NCBI RefSeq assembly: GCF_016786355.1
Contig: NZ_JADWYX010000041.1
Location: 1-64,000 of the forward strand
DNA length: 64,000 nt
Reading direction: 5' to 3'
Origin: Frankia sp. AgB1.9
GTDB taxonomy: Bacteria; Actinomycetota; Actinomycetes; Frankiales; Frankiaceae
Position numbers and translations under genes: made by a program
Notes under the pieces: generated by a model
Database searches by the model: none
What the model saw: the letters and a program-made list of their open reading frames with translations, nothing else
Told to the model about the DNA's origin: nothing
In this document: one piece after another, positions 14,977 through 23,035 of the stretch
How the letters are laid out: each line of letters opens with the position of its first letter
Numbering within the stretch: the stretch's first letter is position 1

Positions 14977-17042
14977 CAGGCCGTCACCGCCGCGCGGGCG
15001 ACGTCGGCCTCGGCGGCGGGGGCGGGGGCGGGGGCGGGGGCGATCAGCGCGAGCACCGAACCGCTGTCGACCGCGTCGCCCTCGCGGAAGTTCAGCTCGG
15101 CGACGACGCCGTCGACCGGGGCCGTGATCGTGTGCTCCATCTTCATGGCTTCCAGGACGACGACGACGGCGCCCTTGGCGACGGCGTGACCGGCGGCGAC
15201 GCCGAGCCGGACGATGGTGCCCGGCATCGGAGCCGTGAGGGACCCGGGCGCCACCACCGACCCGGGCTCGACGAACCGCGGCACCTCGCGCGCGACGGTC
15301 GACGCACCCCGGCCGTCCAGGTAGACCGTGCGCGCGCCGGTGCGCTCCTCGACCCGCATCACGTCGATGCGGGAACGGACCCCGTCGACGGTCAGGTCGA
15401 CGAGGCGGGCGTCCGCGTGGTGAAGCTCGACGTCGACCGTCGAGCCGGCCACTGTCGCGTCGACCCGCGTCCCCCGGTGGCGGTAGGTCACCTCGACCGC
15501 CTCTCCCCCGGTGTCGTACTCGACCTTCTGCGGCGCGGACGCGACATTGCGCCAGCCGGCGGGGACGCCCGGCAGGATCGCGGCCGCCCGGCGATCGGCC
15601 GCGGCCGCGAGCGCGGCGGCGACCAGGTGGGTTGCCCGCACCTCCTTGGCCGGCCCCCCCTTGGCCGACGCGGCGGCGCCCAGCACGGCCGGGTCGTGCC
15701 GGTCGAGGTAGCCGGTGTCGATCGTGCCGGCGCGAAACTCGGCCTCGCGCAGGATCGCGACCAGCAGCGCCCGGTTCGTCGTCACGCCGTGGGTCCGGGT
15801 GCCGGCCAGAGCAGTGGCCAGCCGGCGGATCGCCTGCTCCCGGGTGGCGCCGTGGGCGATCACCTTCGCGAGCATCGGGTCGTAGTGCATGCCGACGACC
15901 GAGCCGTCGACCACGCCGGAGTCGACCCGGACGCCGGGCACCGCCGGCACCTCGAAGCGGTGCAGGACGCCGGTCGACGGGAGGAACCCGGCCGGCACGT
16001 CCTCCGCGTAGAGCCGGGCCTCCACCGCGTGGCCGGTGATCGTCGCCGTGTGGGCCTCGGGCGGCAGCGGCCGGCCCTCGGCGACGCGCAGCTGCAGCGC
16101 GACGAGGTCGAGGCCGGTGATCTCCTCGGTGACCGGGTGCTCGACCTGCAGCCTGGTGTTGACCTCCAGGAAGTAGAACTGGCCGGACGGGTCGAGCACG
16201 AACTCCACGGTGCCGGCGCCGACGTAGCCGATCGCGCGGGCCGCCGCGATCGCGGCCGTGCCGAGCCGGGCCCGCAGCTCGGCGTCGACCGCGACAGACG
16301 GCGCCTCCTCGATGATCTTCTGGTAGCGGCGCTGGATCGAGCACTCCCGCTCGAAGAGGTGCACCACGTCGCCCTGGCTGTCCGCGAAGATCTGGACCTC
16401 GATGTGCCGGGGGCGTTCCACGTAGTGCTCCAGGAACACCGCGCCGTTCCCGAACGCGGCGGCGGCCTCGCGCCGGGCGGCCTCGACCGCCCCGGCGAGC
16501 TCCGCCAGACCGCGCACGATGCGCATCCCCCGGCCACCACCGCCGTAGACGGCCTTGACCAGCAGCGGCAGCTCCAGGGCCGCCGCCTCCCGGGCGAGCC
16601 GGCCGGGGTCGGCGGCGAGCGCCTCGTCCACGACCAGGCCCGGCAGCACCGGGACACCGGACGCGGCCATGAGCTCCTTGGCCCGCGTCTTCGAGCCCAT
16701 CGCCTCGATCGCGGCCGGCGGCGGGCCGACGAACGTCAGCCCCGCCCGCGCGCAGTCCCGGGCGAACTCGGCGTTCTCCGAGAGGAACCCGTAGCCGGGG
16801 TGGATGGCATCGGCGCCGGTGCGTCGCGCGGCCGCGATGACCAGGTCACCGCGCAGGTACGTCTCGCCGGGAAGCGCGCCGGGCAGCCGGACCGCCTCGT
16901 CGGCCGCGGCGACGAACGGACCGTCGGCGTCCGGGTCGGAGTAGACCGCGACCGTCGCGATGTCGAGCTCGCGCGCGGTGCGCATGACCCGCGCGGCGAT
17001 CTCCCCACGATTGGCGACCAGCAGCTTGGTAATCGTCGTCAT
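14976..17042 (-). CDS. Acyl-CoA carboxylase alpha subunit (biotin carboxylase + BCCP)
   Basis: 688 residues. The biotin carboxylase part starts KLLVANRGEIAARVMRTARELDIATVAVYSDPDA, with the ATP-grasp loop VKAVYGGGGRGMRIVRG (about 160-176), catalytic FLEVNTRLQVEHPVTEE and RHIEVQIF. The C-terminal biotin carrier domain has EAMKMEHT with biotin on K634. It carboxylates biotin with ATP and bicarbonate and passes CO2 to the beta subunit 8 bp upstream. The neighbouring AtuA gene suggests a geranyl-CoA carboxylase (AtuF/AtuC type), although a methylcrotonyl-CoA or other branched acyl-CoA carboxylase is not excluded. The tail is Pro-Ala-rich, encoded by a short GGGGGC repeat near 15015-15040. Confidence 0.9.
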   Translation of the reverse strand: MTTITKLLVANRGEIAARVMRTARELDIATVAVYSDPDADGPFVAAADEAVRLPGALPGETYLRGDLVIAAARRTGADAIHPGYGFLSENAEFARDCARAGLTFVGPPPAAIEAMGSKTRAKELMAASGVPVLPGLVVDEALAADPGRLAREAAALELPLLVKAVYGGGGRGMRIVRGLAELAGAVEAARREAAAAFGNGAVFLEHYVERPRHIEVQIFADSQGDVVHLFERECSIQRRYQKIIEEAPSVAVDAELRARLGTAAIAAARAIGYVGAGTVEFVLDPSGQFYFLEVNTRLQVEHPVTEEITGLDLVALQLRVAEGRPLPPEAHTATITGHAVEARLYAEDVPAGFLPSTGVLHRFEVPAVPGVRVDSGVVDGSVVGMHYDPMLAKVIAHGATREQAIRRLATALAGTRTHGVTTNRALLVAILREAEFRAGTIDTGYLDRHDPAVLGAAASAKGGPAKEVRATHLVAAALAAAADRRAAAILPGVPAGWRNVASAPQKVEYDTGGEAVEVTYRHRGTRVDATVAGSTVDVELHHADARLVDLTVDGVRSRIDVMRVEERTGARTVYLDGRGASTVAREVPRFVEPGSVVAPGSLTAPMPGTIVRLGVAAGHAVAKGAVVVVLEAMKMEHTITAPVDGVVAELNFREGDAVDSGSVLALIAPAPAPAPAAEADVARAAVTA

Positions 17043-17050
17043 GGCCGTCC

Positions 17051-18703
17051 CTACATCCTGAAGACGCCGTAGCCGCGGCGCCCCTCGATCGGTGCCGAGT
17101 GCGCGGCTGACAGCGCGATGCCGAGCACGGTGCGGGTGTCACGCGGGTCCAGCACGCCGTCGTCATAGAGCTTTCCGCTGACGAAGAACGCGTCGGACTC
17201 CGCGGCGATCTGGCGTTCGATCCGGTCGCGGCGGGCGTCGTCCTGCGCCTGGTCGAACGGTCGGCCGGAAGCGGCCGCGGCGGCCTTCCCTACGATGGAC
17301 AGCACGCCCGCGAGCTGCGCGGCGCCCATCACGGCGAGCTTCGCGTTGACCCAGGCGAACATGAGACGCGGGTCGTACGCCCGGCCGGACATGCCGTAGT
17401 TCCCGGCGCCGAACGACGCGGCCATGTTGACGGTCAGATGCGGCACCGCGCTGTTCGTGACGGCGTTGATCAGCTTCGCGCCGTCCTTGATGATGCCGCC
17501 CTGCTCGTACGCCGCTCCGACCATGAAGCCGGTCGTGTTCTGCAGGAAGATCAACGGAGTGTCGACCTGGTTCGCGAGCTGGATGAACTCGGCGCCCTTC
17601 TTCGACTCCTCGGAGAACAGGATGCCGTTGGCGTTCGCGAGCACGCCGACGGGGAAGCCGTGGATCGAGGCCCACCCGGTGACCAGGCTCCTGCCGTAGT
17701 CGGGCTTGTACTCGCCGAACCGGGAGCCGTCCACGACCCGGGCCAGCACCTCTCGCGGGTCGAACGGGGTCCGGAAGTCCGCCGGCGCGATGCCCAGCAG
17801 CTCGTCCGGGTCGTAGAGCGGGGCGTCGGCGGGCAGGCTCGGGCCCGGGCCGCGCTTGCGCCAGTTCAGCTCGGAGACGATCCGCCGGCCGATCCGGATC
17901 GCGTCCCGCTCGTCGAGGGCGAAGTAGTCCGCCAGTCCGGAGACGCGGGCGTGCATCGCGGCGCCGCCGAGGTCCTCGTCGTCGGACTCCTCGCCGGTCG
18001 CCATCCTCACCAGCGGCGGGCCGCCCAGGAACACCTTGGCCTGCTTGTCGACGAGCACCGCGTAGTCGCACATGCCGGGGACATAGGCGCCGCCCGCGGT
18101 CGAGTTCCCGAAGACCAGCGCGATCGACGGGACGCCCTGCGCGGACAGCTCCGTCAGGTCGTGGAAGATCTTCCCTGCCTGGACGAACAGGTCGGACTGA
18201 CTGGGCAGGTCGGCGCCACCGGACTCGACCAGGTTGACGACCGGCAGCCGGTTGCGCCTCGCGATGTCCAGTGCCCGCAGCGTCTTGCGCAGGGAGAACG
18301 GGTTCATCGCGCCGCCGCGAACGGTTGGGTCGTGCGCGATGACCACGACCTCGACGCCGGCGACGACGCCGATGGCGGTGACGACGCTCGCGCCGACGGT
18401 GAACTCGCTTCCCCACGCGGCCAGCGGCGAGAGCTCGAGCAACGGCGAGTCCCGGTCGACGAGGAGCTCGATCCGCTCCCGGACGAGCAGGCGGCCACGT
18501 TGGTGATGACGCTGCCGGTAGCGGGCGCCGCCGCCGTCGCGCGCCGTGTCCAGCTCCGCGTCCAACGCGGCGAGGGCCACGAGCTGCGCGGCCCGGTTCG
18601 TCCGGTACTGGTCGGCGTGGACATCCAGTCGGGACCGCAACACCGTCCCCTCGGCCACGCGGGCGTGCGCGGCTGTCCGACCCGGCTGCGCGAGAACGCT
18701 CAC
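17051..18703 (-). CDS. Acyl-CoA carboxylase beta subunit (carboxyltransferase)
   Basis: 550 residues from the GTG at 18703, which follows a very strong GGAGGAGGAGGAAG site; the open frame continues to 18778, but that extension is Arg-rich and lies over the promoter. The two crotonase-like carboxyltransferase halves are visible: VVVIAHDPTVRGGAMNPFSLRKTLRALDIA and GNSTAGGAYVPGMCDYAVLV in the first, NTTGFMVGAAYEQGGIIKDGAKLINAVTNSAVPHLTVNMAASFGAGNYGMSGRAYDPRLMFAW in the second. The GxYxMxGRA(Y/F)xP signature is that of methylcrotonyl/geranyl-CoA carboxylases. First gene of the operon; it pairs with the alpha subunit. Confidence 0.9.
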   Translation of the reverse strand: MSVLAQPGRTAAHARVAEGTVLRSRLDVHADQYRTNRAAQLVALAALDAELDTARDGGGARYRQRHHQRGRLLVRERIELLVDRDSPLLELSPLAAWGSEFTVGASVVTAIGVVAGVEVVVIAHDPTVRGGAMNPFSLRKTLRALDIARRNRLPVVNLVESGGADLPSQSDLFVQAGKIFHDLTELSAQGVPSIALVFGNSTAGGAYVPGMCDYAVLVDKQAKVFLGGPPLVRMATGEESDDEDLGGAAMHARVSGLADYFALDERDAIRIGRRIVSELNWRKRGPGPSLPADAPLYDPDELLGIAPADFRTPFDPREVLARVVDGSRFGEYKPDYGRSLVTGWASIHGFPVGVLANANGILFSEESKKGAEFIQLANQVDTPLIFLQNTTGFMVGAAYEQGGIIKDGAKLINAVTNSAVPHLTVNMAASFGAGNYGMSGRAYDPRLMFAWVNAKLAVMGAAQLAGVLSIVGKAAAAASGRPFDQAQDDARRDRIERQIAAESDAFFVSGKLYDDGVLDPRDTRTVLGIALSAAHSAPIEGRRGYGVFRM

Positions 18704-18775
18704 GTTCTTCCTCCTCCTCCTCCTGGCCGGTTCGTCGGTCCGGCCGGGGCGGGCCACCCCTCGAAGCCACACTGC

Positions 18776-18884
18776 CACTAGTGACTCGCGATTAACTATC
18801 CAGCGGCCAGCGCGGACACGAACCCGCTACTTTGACCGCCGATGTCCACCAGACCGGACGCTAGTGAATGTATGGTCACTAGTG
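18776..18884. promoter_or_regulatory. ACTAGTGA boxes in a divergent promoter region
   Basis: The palindrome CACTAGTG occurs at 18776-18783 and again at 18877-18884. CTAGTGA (18861-18867) and TCACTAG (18876-18882) also form a perfect 7-bp inverted repeat with an 8-base gap. All lie between the beta-subunit start (18703) and the enoyl-CoA hydratase start (18986). They are probably operators for the operon's own TetR protein (11739-12323), a positional inference. Confidence 0.75.
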
Positions 18885-18985
18885 GGGCGGAGGCAAGCGG
18901 CGCGGTAGATGCCGCGGGAGCGCGGCCCCCGGTCGCCGGGCAGGCGGCCGACGCCAGCAGGGCCCGGCGAGAGAGGACCGCGACC

Positions 18986-19765
18986 GTGCCGCTCGTGGAC
19001 TGTGAGATCGACGACCGGGGAATCGCGACCGTGACGCTGCGAGACCTCGCAACCCGCAACGCCCTGGGCGGTCAGCTGCTCGACGAGCTGATCAGTCATC
19101 TGGAGCGGCTGCGCGCCGACGACTCCGTGCGGGTGCTGGTGCTCGCCTCCGCCGACGAGCGGGTGTTCTCGAGCGGCGGCGACCTGAAGGCCTTCGTCGA
19201 CGACAGCTCGGCGATGGACAAGTACGCGGACCTGGACCGGTTTCCCCGGCTGTTCCGGCTCCTCGCGCGGCTCGGGCGCCCCAGCATCTGTGCCGCGGGC
19301 GGGGACGTGCTCGCCGGCGCGTTCGGGCTCGCGCTCGCCTGCGACCTGATCGTCGCGCGGGAGGGCACACGCTTCGGCTGCCCCGAGATCAACGTCGGGG
19401 TCTTCCCGTTCATGGTCTCGGCTCTGATCTACCGCAGCGTGCCGAGGGCGAAGGCGAACGAGCTCATGATGACCGGCCAGCTGATCACGGCCGAGGAGGC
19501 CGAACGCCTGCACATCGTCAACGCCGTCGTGCCCGCGGCCGGGTTCGCGGCCGAGGTCGACCGCTGGGCCGGGCTCATCGCGTCTCGTTCACCGCTGCTG
19601 ATGCGCATGGGCAAGGACGCCCTCGACGCGACCCGCGACCAGCCGCTCGACGCGGCGCTGGCCTATCTGCGCGGCCAGCTCGCGCTCGCCCTCACCACCG
19701 ACGACCTGCGCGAGGGTGTCGGGTCGTTCCGCGAGCGCAGGCAGCCCCGGTGGACCGGACGGTAG
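18986..19765 (+). CDS. Enoyl-CoA hydratase/isomerase (crotonase), AtuE/LiuC-like role
   Basis: 259 residues from the GTG at 18986, which has a GAGAGAGGA site at good spacing and gives the normal family length. The frame is open from 18842, but that would add about 48 low-complexity residues and place the ACTAGTGA boxes in the gene. Crotonase motifs: VFSSGGDLKAF (first oxyanion-hole loop), CAAGGDVLAGAFGLALACDLIVAREGTRFGCPEINVGVFPF (second oxyanion loop and active-site region). Divergent from the carboxylase operon, so it probably hydrates the carboxylated, unsaturated CoA product, as AtuE does for isohexenylglutaconyl-CoA. The substrate is inferred from context only. Confidence 0.85.
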   Translation: MPLVDCEIDDRGIATVTLRDLATRNALGGQLLDELISHLERLRADDSVRVLVLASADERVFSSGGDLKAFVDDSSAMDKYADLDRFPRLFRLLARLGRPSICAAGGDVLAGAFGLALACDLIVAREGTRFGCPEINVGVFPFMVSALIYRSVPRAKANELMMTGQLITAEEAERLHIVNAVVPAAGFAAEVDRWAGLIASRSPLLMRMGKDALDATRDQPLDAALAYLRGQLALALTTDDLREGVGSFRERRQPRWTGR

Positions 19766-19774
19766 CCACGACGG

Positions 19775-20890
19775 CTAGGGGACGAGGACGCCGCGCAGGA
19801 TGCGGCCGGCCTCGAGATCGGCGTAGCCCTGGTTCACCTGGTCGAGCGAGTAGGTCTCGGTGACGAGCTCGTCGATCTGCAGGATGCCGGCGCGGTAGAG
19901 GTCGAGCAGCCGGGGGATCGCGACCCGTGGGCTCTGCGAGCCGTAGATACAGCCGCGGATCTGCTTGTTCATCATCGCCAGCATCGTCAGGTTGACGTCG
20001 GCCTGGCTTTGGCTGAGCGGCGCGACGGACGTGATGACGCAGATTCCGTCCTTCCGGGTCAGCGTCAGCGCCGGTTCGAGCAGCTCGGAGCGCATGACCG
20101 AGAACGTGCAGATCACCGAGTCGCACATGACACCGCCGGTCAGCCGGCGGATCTGGCCGATGGCCTCGTCGAGCGAGGCGAAGGCGTGGGTCGCCCCGAA
20201 CCGGACCGCCTGCTCGCGCTTGAACTCGACCGGGTCGACCGCGAAGATCTGCCGCGCGCCGGCGATACGCGCGCCCTGCACGGCGCTGGCGCCGAGACCG
20301 CCGATGCCCAGGACCGCGACCGTGTCGCCCGGCCGCACCTCGGCCCGGTTGACGGCCGAGCCGAACCCGGTAGCGACACCGCAGGACACCAGCGCGGCGG
20401 CGGCCCACGGAATGTCCTGGTCGATCCTGACGACGGAGGCCTCGTTGAGCAGCTGGTACTCGGAGAACGCGCCGATCTGGGAGTAGCGGGCGACCGCCTG
20501 GTCGCCGAGGTGGTGGGCGACCCGCCCGTCGCTGATCATGCCGAGGTCGAACAGCCGGGAACCGAGGTCGCACAGGAAGGCCCGGCCCGACCGGCACGGC
20601 TGGCAGTGACCGCAGGACGGAATGAACGACATGGCCACGTGGTCGCCCGGGCGGACCGAGGTGACGCCCGCGCCGACCTCGACGACCTCGCCAGCGCCCT
20701 CATGGCCGCAGATCATCGGATAGTGCGGCATCGGCAGGTCGCCGGTGCGGGCGTGCTCGTCGGAGTGGCACAGGCCGCAGGCGCGGACCGCGACGAGGAC
20801 CTCCCCGGCGCGCGGGTCGTCGAGCTCCACAGTGTCGATCTTGTAGTCCTGGCCTGGACCGTGCAGCAACGCCGCTCGCGTGCTGACCAT
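19775..20890 (-). CDS. Zinc-dependent alcohol dehydrogenase (NDMA-dependent type)
   Basis: 371 residues of the medium-chain dehydrogenase family. Catalytic zinc ligands are C41 and H63/E64 in ICGHEGAGEV, with the third Cys of the family in LVSCGVATG; structural zinc cysteines are C93, C96, C99 and C107. The nucleotide-binding motif is VLGIGGLGASAVQGARIAGA. The layout resembles the actinobacterial nicotinoprotein alcohol dehydrogenases assayed with NDMA, which keep NAD bound. The start MVSTRAALLHG at 20890 is favoured over an upstream GTG. It is convergent with the enoyl-CoA hydratase gene (9 bp apart) and would oxidise a primary alcohol to an aldehyde. Confidence 0.87.
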   Translation of the reverse strand: MVSTRAALLHGPGQDYKIDTVELDDPRAGEVLVAVRACGLCHSDEHARTGDLPMPHYPMICGHEGAGEVVEVGAGVTSVRPGDHVAMSFIPSCGHCQPCRSGRAFLCDLGSRLFDLGMISDGRVAHHLGDQAVARYSQIGAFSEYQLLNEASVVRIDQDIPWAAAALVSCGVATGFGSAVNRAEVRPGDTVAVLGIGGLGASAVQGARIAGARQIFAVDPVEFKREQAVRFGATHAFASLDEAIGQIRRLTGGVMCDSVICTFSVMRSELLEPALTLTRKDGICVITSVAPLSQSQADVNLTMLAMMNKQIRGCIYGSQSPRVAIPRLLDLYRAGILQIDELVTETYSLDQVNQGYADLEAGRILRGVLVP

Positions 20891-20995
20891 CGGGCACCCG
20901 CCTTCCTGGGCTCTACCAGGCACAGCCGCTGCCCGCGGGTGGGCGTCCTGGACGTCCCCCCACCTTAAGATTTAGATGTATTGGAGTCGAGCAGA

Positions 20996-21019
20996 CCGTT
21001 CCGGTCCAGGTCGGAACGG
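20996..21019 (-). terminator. Hairpin after the methyltransferase gene
   Basis: CCGTTCCG (20996-21003) pairs with CGGAACGG (21012-21019), a perfect 8-bp stem with an 8-base loop, 20 bp past the methyltransferase stop. The DNA between it and the alcohol dehydrogenase start (20891-20995) includes an AT-rich patch near 20966-20982 that may hold the dehydrogenase promoter. Confidence 0.6.
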
Positions 21020-21039
21020 AGGACGAGGCGGCCTGCCTG

Positions 21040-21921
21040 TCAACGCTTGCGGGCGACCAGGCCGTAGGTGCTGATCTCGGCGTCGGAGTAGTCGGCCGGC
21101 TGGGCGTCCGGATGCCAGCGGTGGACCGACGTCACGCCCGGGTCGATGATCTCCATCGTGTCCGGGACCAGAGCCGCGACCTGCGCCCGGTCGCGGGCCT
21201 GGAACGGGATGCCGCGCCGCTGGTAGACGTCGGTGTTGCGGTGGGTGGTCTCCGCCGGCACGAAGTCCGCGGTCGCATGGCTGAGCATCAGGTAGCTGCC
21301 CGCCGGCAGCGCGTCGACGAGCTCGCGCACGATCGCGGTCGGGTCGTCGGCGTCCGGGACGAAGTGCAGCACCGCGAGCAGGGACAGGCCGACCGGCCGG
21401 GACAGGTCGAGGGTCTCGGCGAGCTCGTGGCTGGCCAGGATGTCCGCGGGCCGGCGAAGGTCCGCCTCGAGGTACGCGGTGGCGCCTTCCGGCGAGCTCG
21501 CGAGCAGGGCACGGGCGTGCGCGAGGACGATCGGGTCGTTGTCGGCGTAGACGACCCGGGCACGCGGCGTGACCGACTGGGCGACCTCGTGCAGGTTAGG
21601 CGAGGTCGGGATACCGGCCCCGACGTCGAGGAACTGCTCGACACCGGCCTGCGCCAGATGGCGGGTCGCCCGGCCCAGGAAGGCCCGGTTCTGCCGGGCG
21701 GTGATCCCCGCGCTCGGGAACGTCGCCAGAACCTGCTCGGCGGCCTCGCGGTCGGCCGGATAGTTCGTCTTGCCGTCCAGGTAGTAGTCGTACATCCGCG
21801 CCGAGTGAGGCCGGTCGGTGTGCAGCTCCGTCGGTCGGGCCCGTCGCCGGATGAGCGTGTCGTCGCGCCCGCCCACTGGCGAGGGCTCGTCCGCCTCGTG
21901 CTCACCATCCGACAGGCTCAC
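21040..21921 (-). CDS. S-adenosylmethionine-dependent methyltransferase (PF04672)
   Basis: 293 residues from the GTG at 21921, about 10 bases after a GGAGGGGG site; 21957 is a possible earlier start. This is the PF04672 family, greatly expanded in Streptomyces and Frankia-like actinomycetes. HTDRPHSARMYDYYLDGKTNYPADREAAE is the family N-terminus, FLDVGAGIPTSPNLHEVAQ is the SAM-binding motif I, and VVYADNDPIVLAHARALL follows. The acceptor molecule is not known for the family. No functional link to the neighbours is evident. Confidence 0.88.
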   Translation of the reverse strand: MSLSDGEHEADEPSPVGGRDDTLIRRRARPTELHTDRPHSARMYDYYLDGKTNYPADREAAEQVLATFPSAGITARQNRAFLGRATRHLAQAGVEQFLDVGAGIPTSPNLHEVAQSVTPRARVVYADNDPIVLAHARALLASSPEGATAYLEADLRRPADILASHELAETLDLSRPVGLSLLAVLHFVPDADDPTAIVRELVDALPAGSYLMLSHATADFVPAETTHRNTDVYQRRGIPFQARDRAQVAALVPDTMEIIDPGVTSVHRWHPDAQPADYSDAEISTYGLVARKR

Positions 21922-22291
21922 AGCCCGGTCCCCCTCCGCGGCGCGACTCGCCGCCACGGCCGCACGGCAAGATCTGGACTATTTCTACCAGTACGCCGCC
22001 GGTCAGCCGACGGCGACGGCAGGCCTGCCTACGTACCGTCATCCTCGAGACCGGAACCATCCGTCCGACCTTCCTCGCGACTCCGCGCCGCGCGACGGTG
22101 ATCAGGGCGAAGGCGGTGAAGGTGTTCGCCGCCGCCGCGCTGGCGACCTCCCGACGCGATGTCGCCTGATCTGCCCAGCACGGACGCCGACAGCCAAAAA
22201 TCTCCGCCGCGGTTGTCGAGCGGGACGCGTCGGCAACGACCATCTGTCACGCGGCCGCGAAGGCGGGAGCCGGCGTTCAGGGAGGTAGGCC
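21922..22291. other. Intergenic region without a supported gene
   Basis: About 370 bp between divergent genes. Open frames exist on both strands but none has a recognisable protein or a convincing ribosome binding site. The only structure I see is a short perfect palindrome GGCAGGCCTGCC at 22018-22029. The end (22278-22290) carries the GGGAGGT ribosome binding site of the gene that starts at 22292. Promoters for both neighbours presumably lie here. Confidence 0.6.
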
Positions 22292-22936
22292 ATGACACAG
22301 CGGGTTCGGGTCCACTGCATGTCCGTCGCGAGGGACGGGTTCGGGGCAGGTGAGGATCAGAGCTTGGAACGACCGTTCGGCCACGCGGATCCCGGTGTGC
22401 TGTTCTCCTGGGTCGGTGCAACGGCCAACTGGGTCAACCGCACAGAACCGGGCGGCACCCGAGGATTCGACGACTACATCGCCCGTGACTTCACCCGCAA
22501 CATCGGCGCGGAGATCATGGGGCGGAACAAGTTCGGCCCGCTCCGCGGTCCCTGGCTCGACCACGAGTGGCAGGGCTGGTGGGGAGACGAGCCGCCGTTC
22601 CACACTCCGGTCTTCGTCCTCACGCATCACCTTCGACCATCGTTCACGCTGGGCGAGACGACGTTCCACTTCCTCGACACGACGCCGCAGGAGGCGCTGA
22701 AGCAGGCGAAGGCCGCGGCGGCCGGCCGGGACGTGCGCATCGGCGGTGGCATCACGACGCTGCGGGAGTTCCTCGACGCCGACCTGATCGACGAGATGCA
22801 CATCGCTGTCGCACCGATCGAACTCGGCAGCGGTGTGCGCCTCTGGGAGAGCCCGGAGGAACTGACCGACCGATTCCACCTGGAGCGTGTTCCGAGGCCG
22901 AACGGCTTCGTGCACCACTTCTTCTGGCGCCGATAG
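22292..22936 (+). CDS. Dihydrofolate reductase / RibD C-terminal domain protein
   Basis: 214 residues of the RibD-C/DHFR-like reductase family common in actinobacteria. Near the middle IGAEIMGRNKFGPLRGPW is the GRxT/K-type strand, PVFVLTHHLRP follows, and AAAGRDVRIGGGITTLREFLDADLIDEMHIAVAPIELGSGVRLW is the NADPH-binding GGG loop and conserved C-terminal strand set. The ATG at 22292 has a GGGAGGT site. Such proteins bind NADPH and reduce small heterocycles or carbonyl groups; the physiological substrate of this standalone group is not known. It is monocistronic and convergent with the FAD monooxygenase operon. Confidence 0.85.
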   Translation: MTQRVRVHCMSVARDGFGAGEDQSLERPFGHADPGVLFSWVGATANWVNRTEPGGTRGFDDYIARDFTRNIGAEIMGRNKFGPLRGPWLDHEWQGWWGDEPPFHTPVFVLTHHLRPSFTLGETTFHFLDTTPQEALKQAKAAAAGRDVRIGGGITTLREFLDADLIDEMHIAVAPIELGSGVRLWESPEELTDRFHLERVPRPNGFVHHFFWRR

Positions 22937-23035
22937 GCGGCCGCCACGCCGGCCGACCTGAAGGACATCAAGGATGGCGGTTGACGGCTTGAGGGCCGAG
23001 CCCGCGAGGCACCGGTCGTGTTCACTGGCCGCGCA

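Noticed and set aside
12254..15127. A 957-codon plus-strand frame
   Set aside because: It is antisense to AtuA and TIGR03084 genes with clear motifs. Length alone is not evidence in this DNA.
21818..22421. Open frames between the methyltransferase and RibD-like genes
   Set aside because: No domain, poor composition and no ribosome binding site on either strand.
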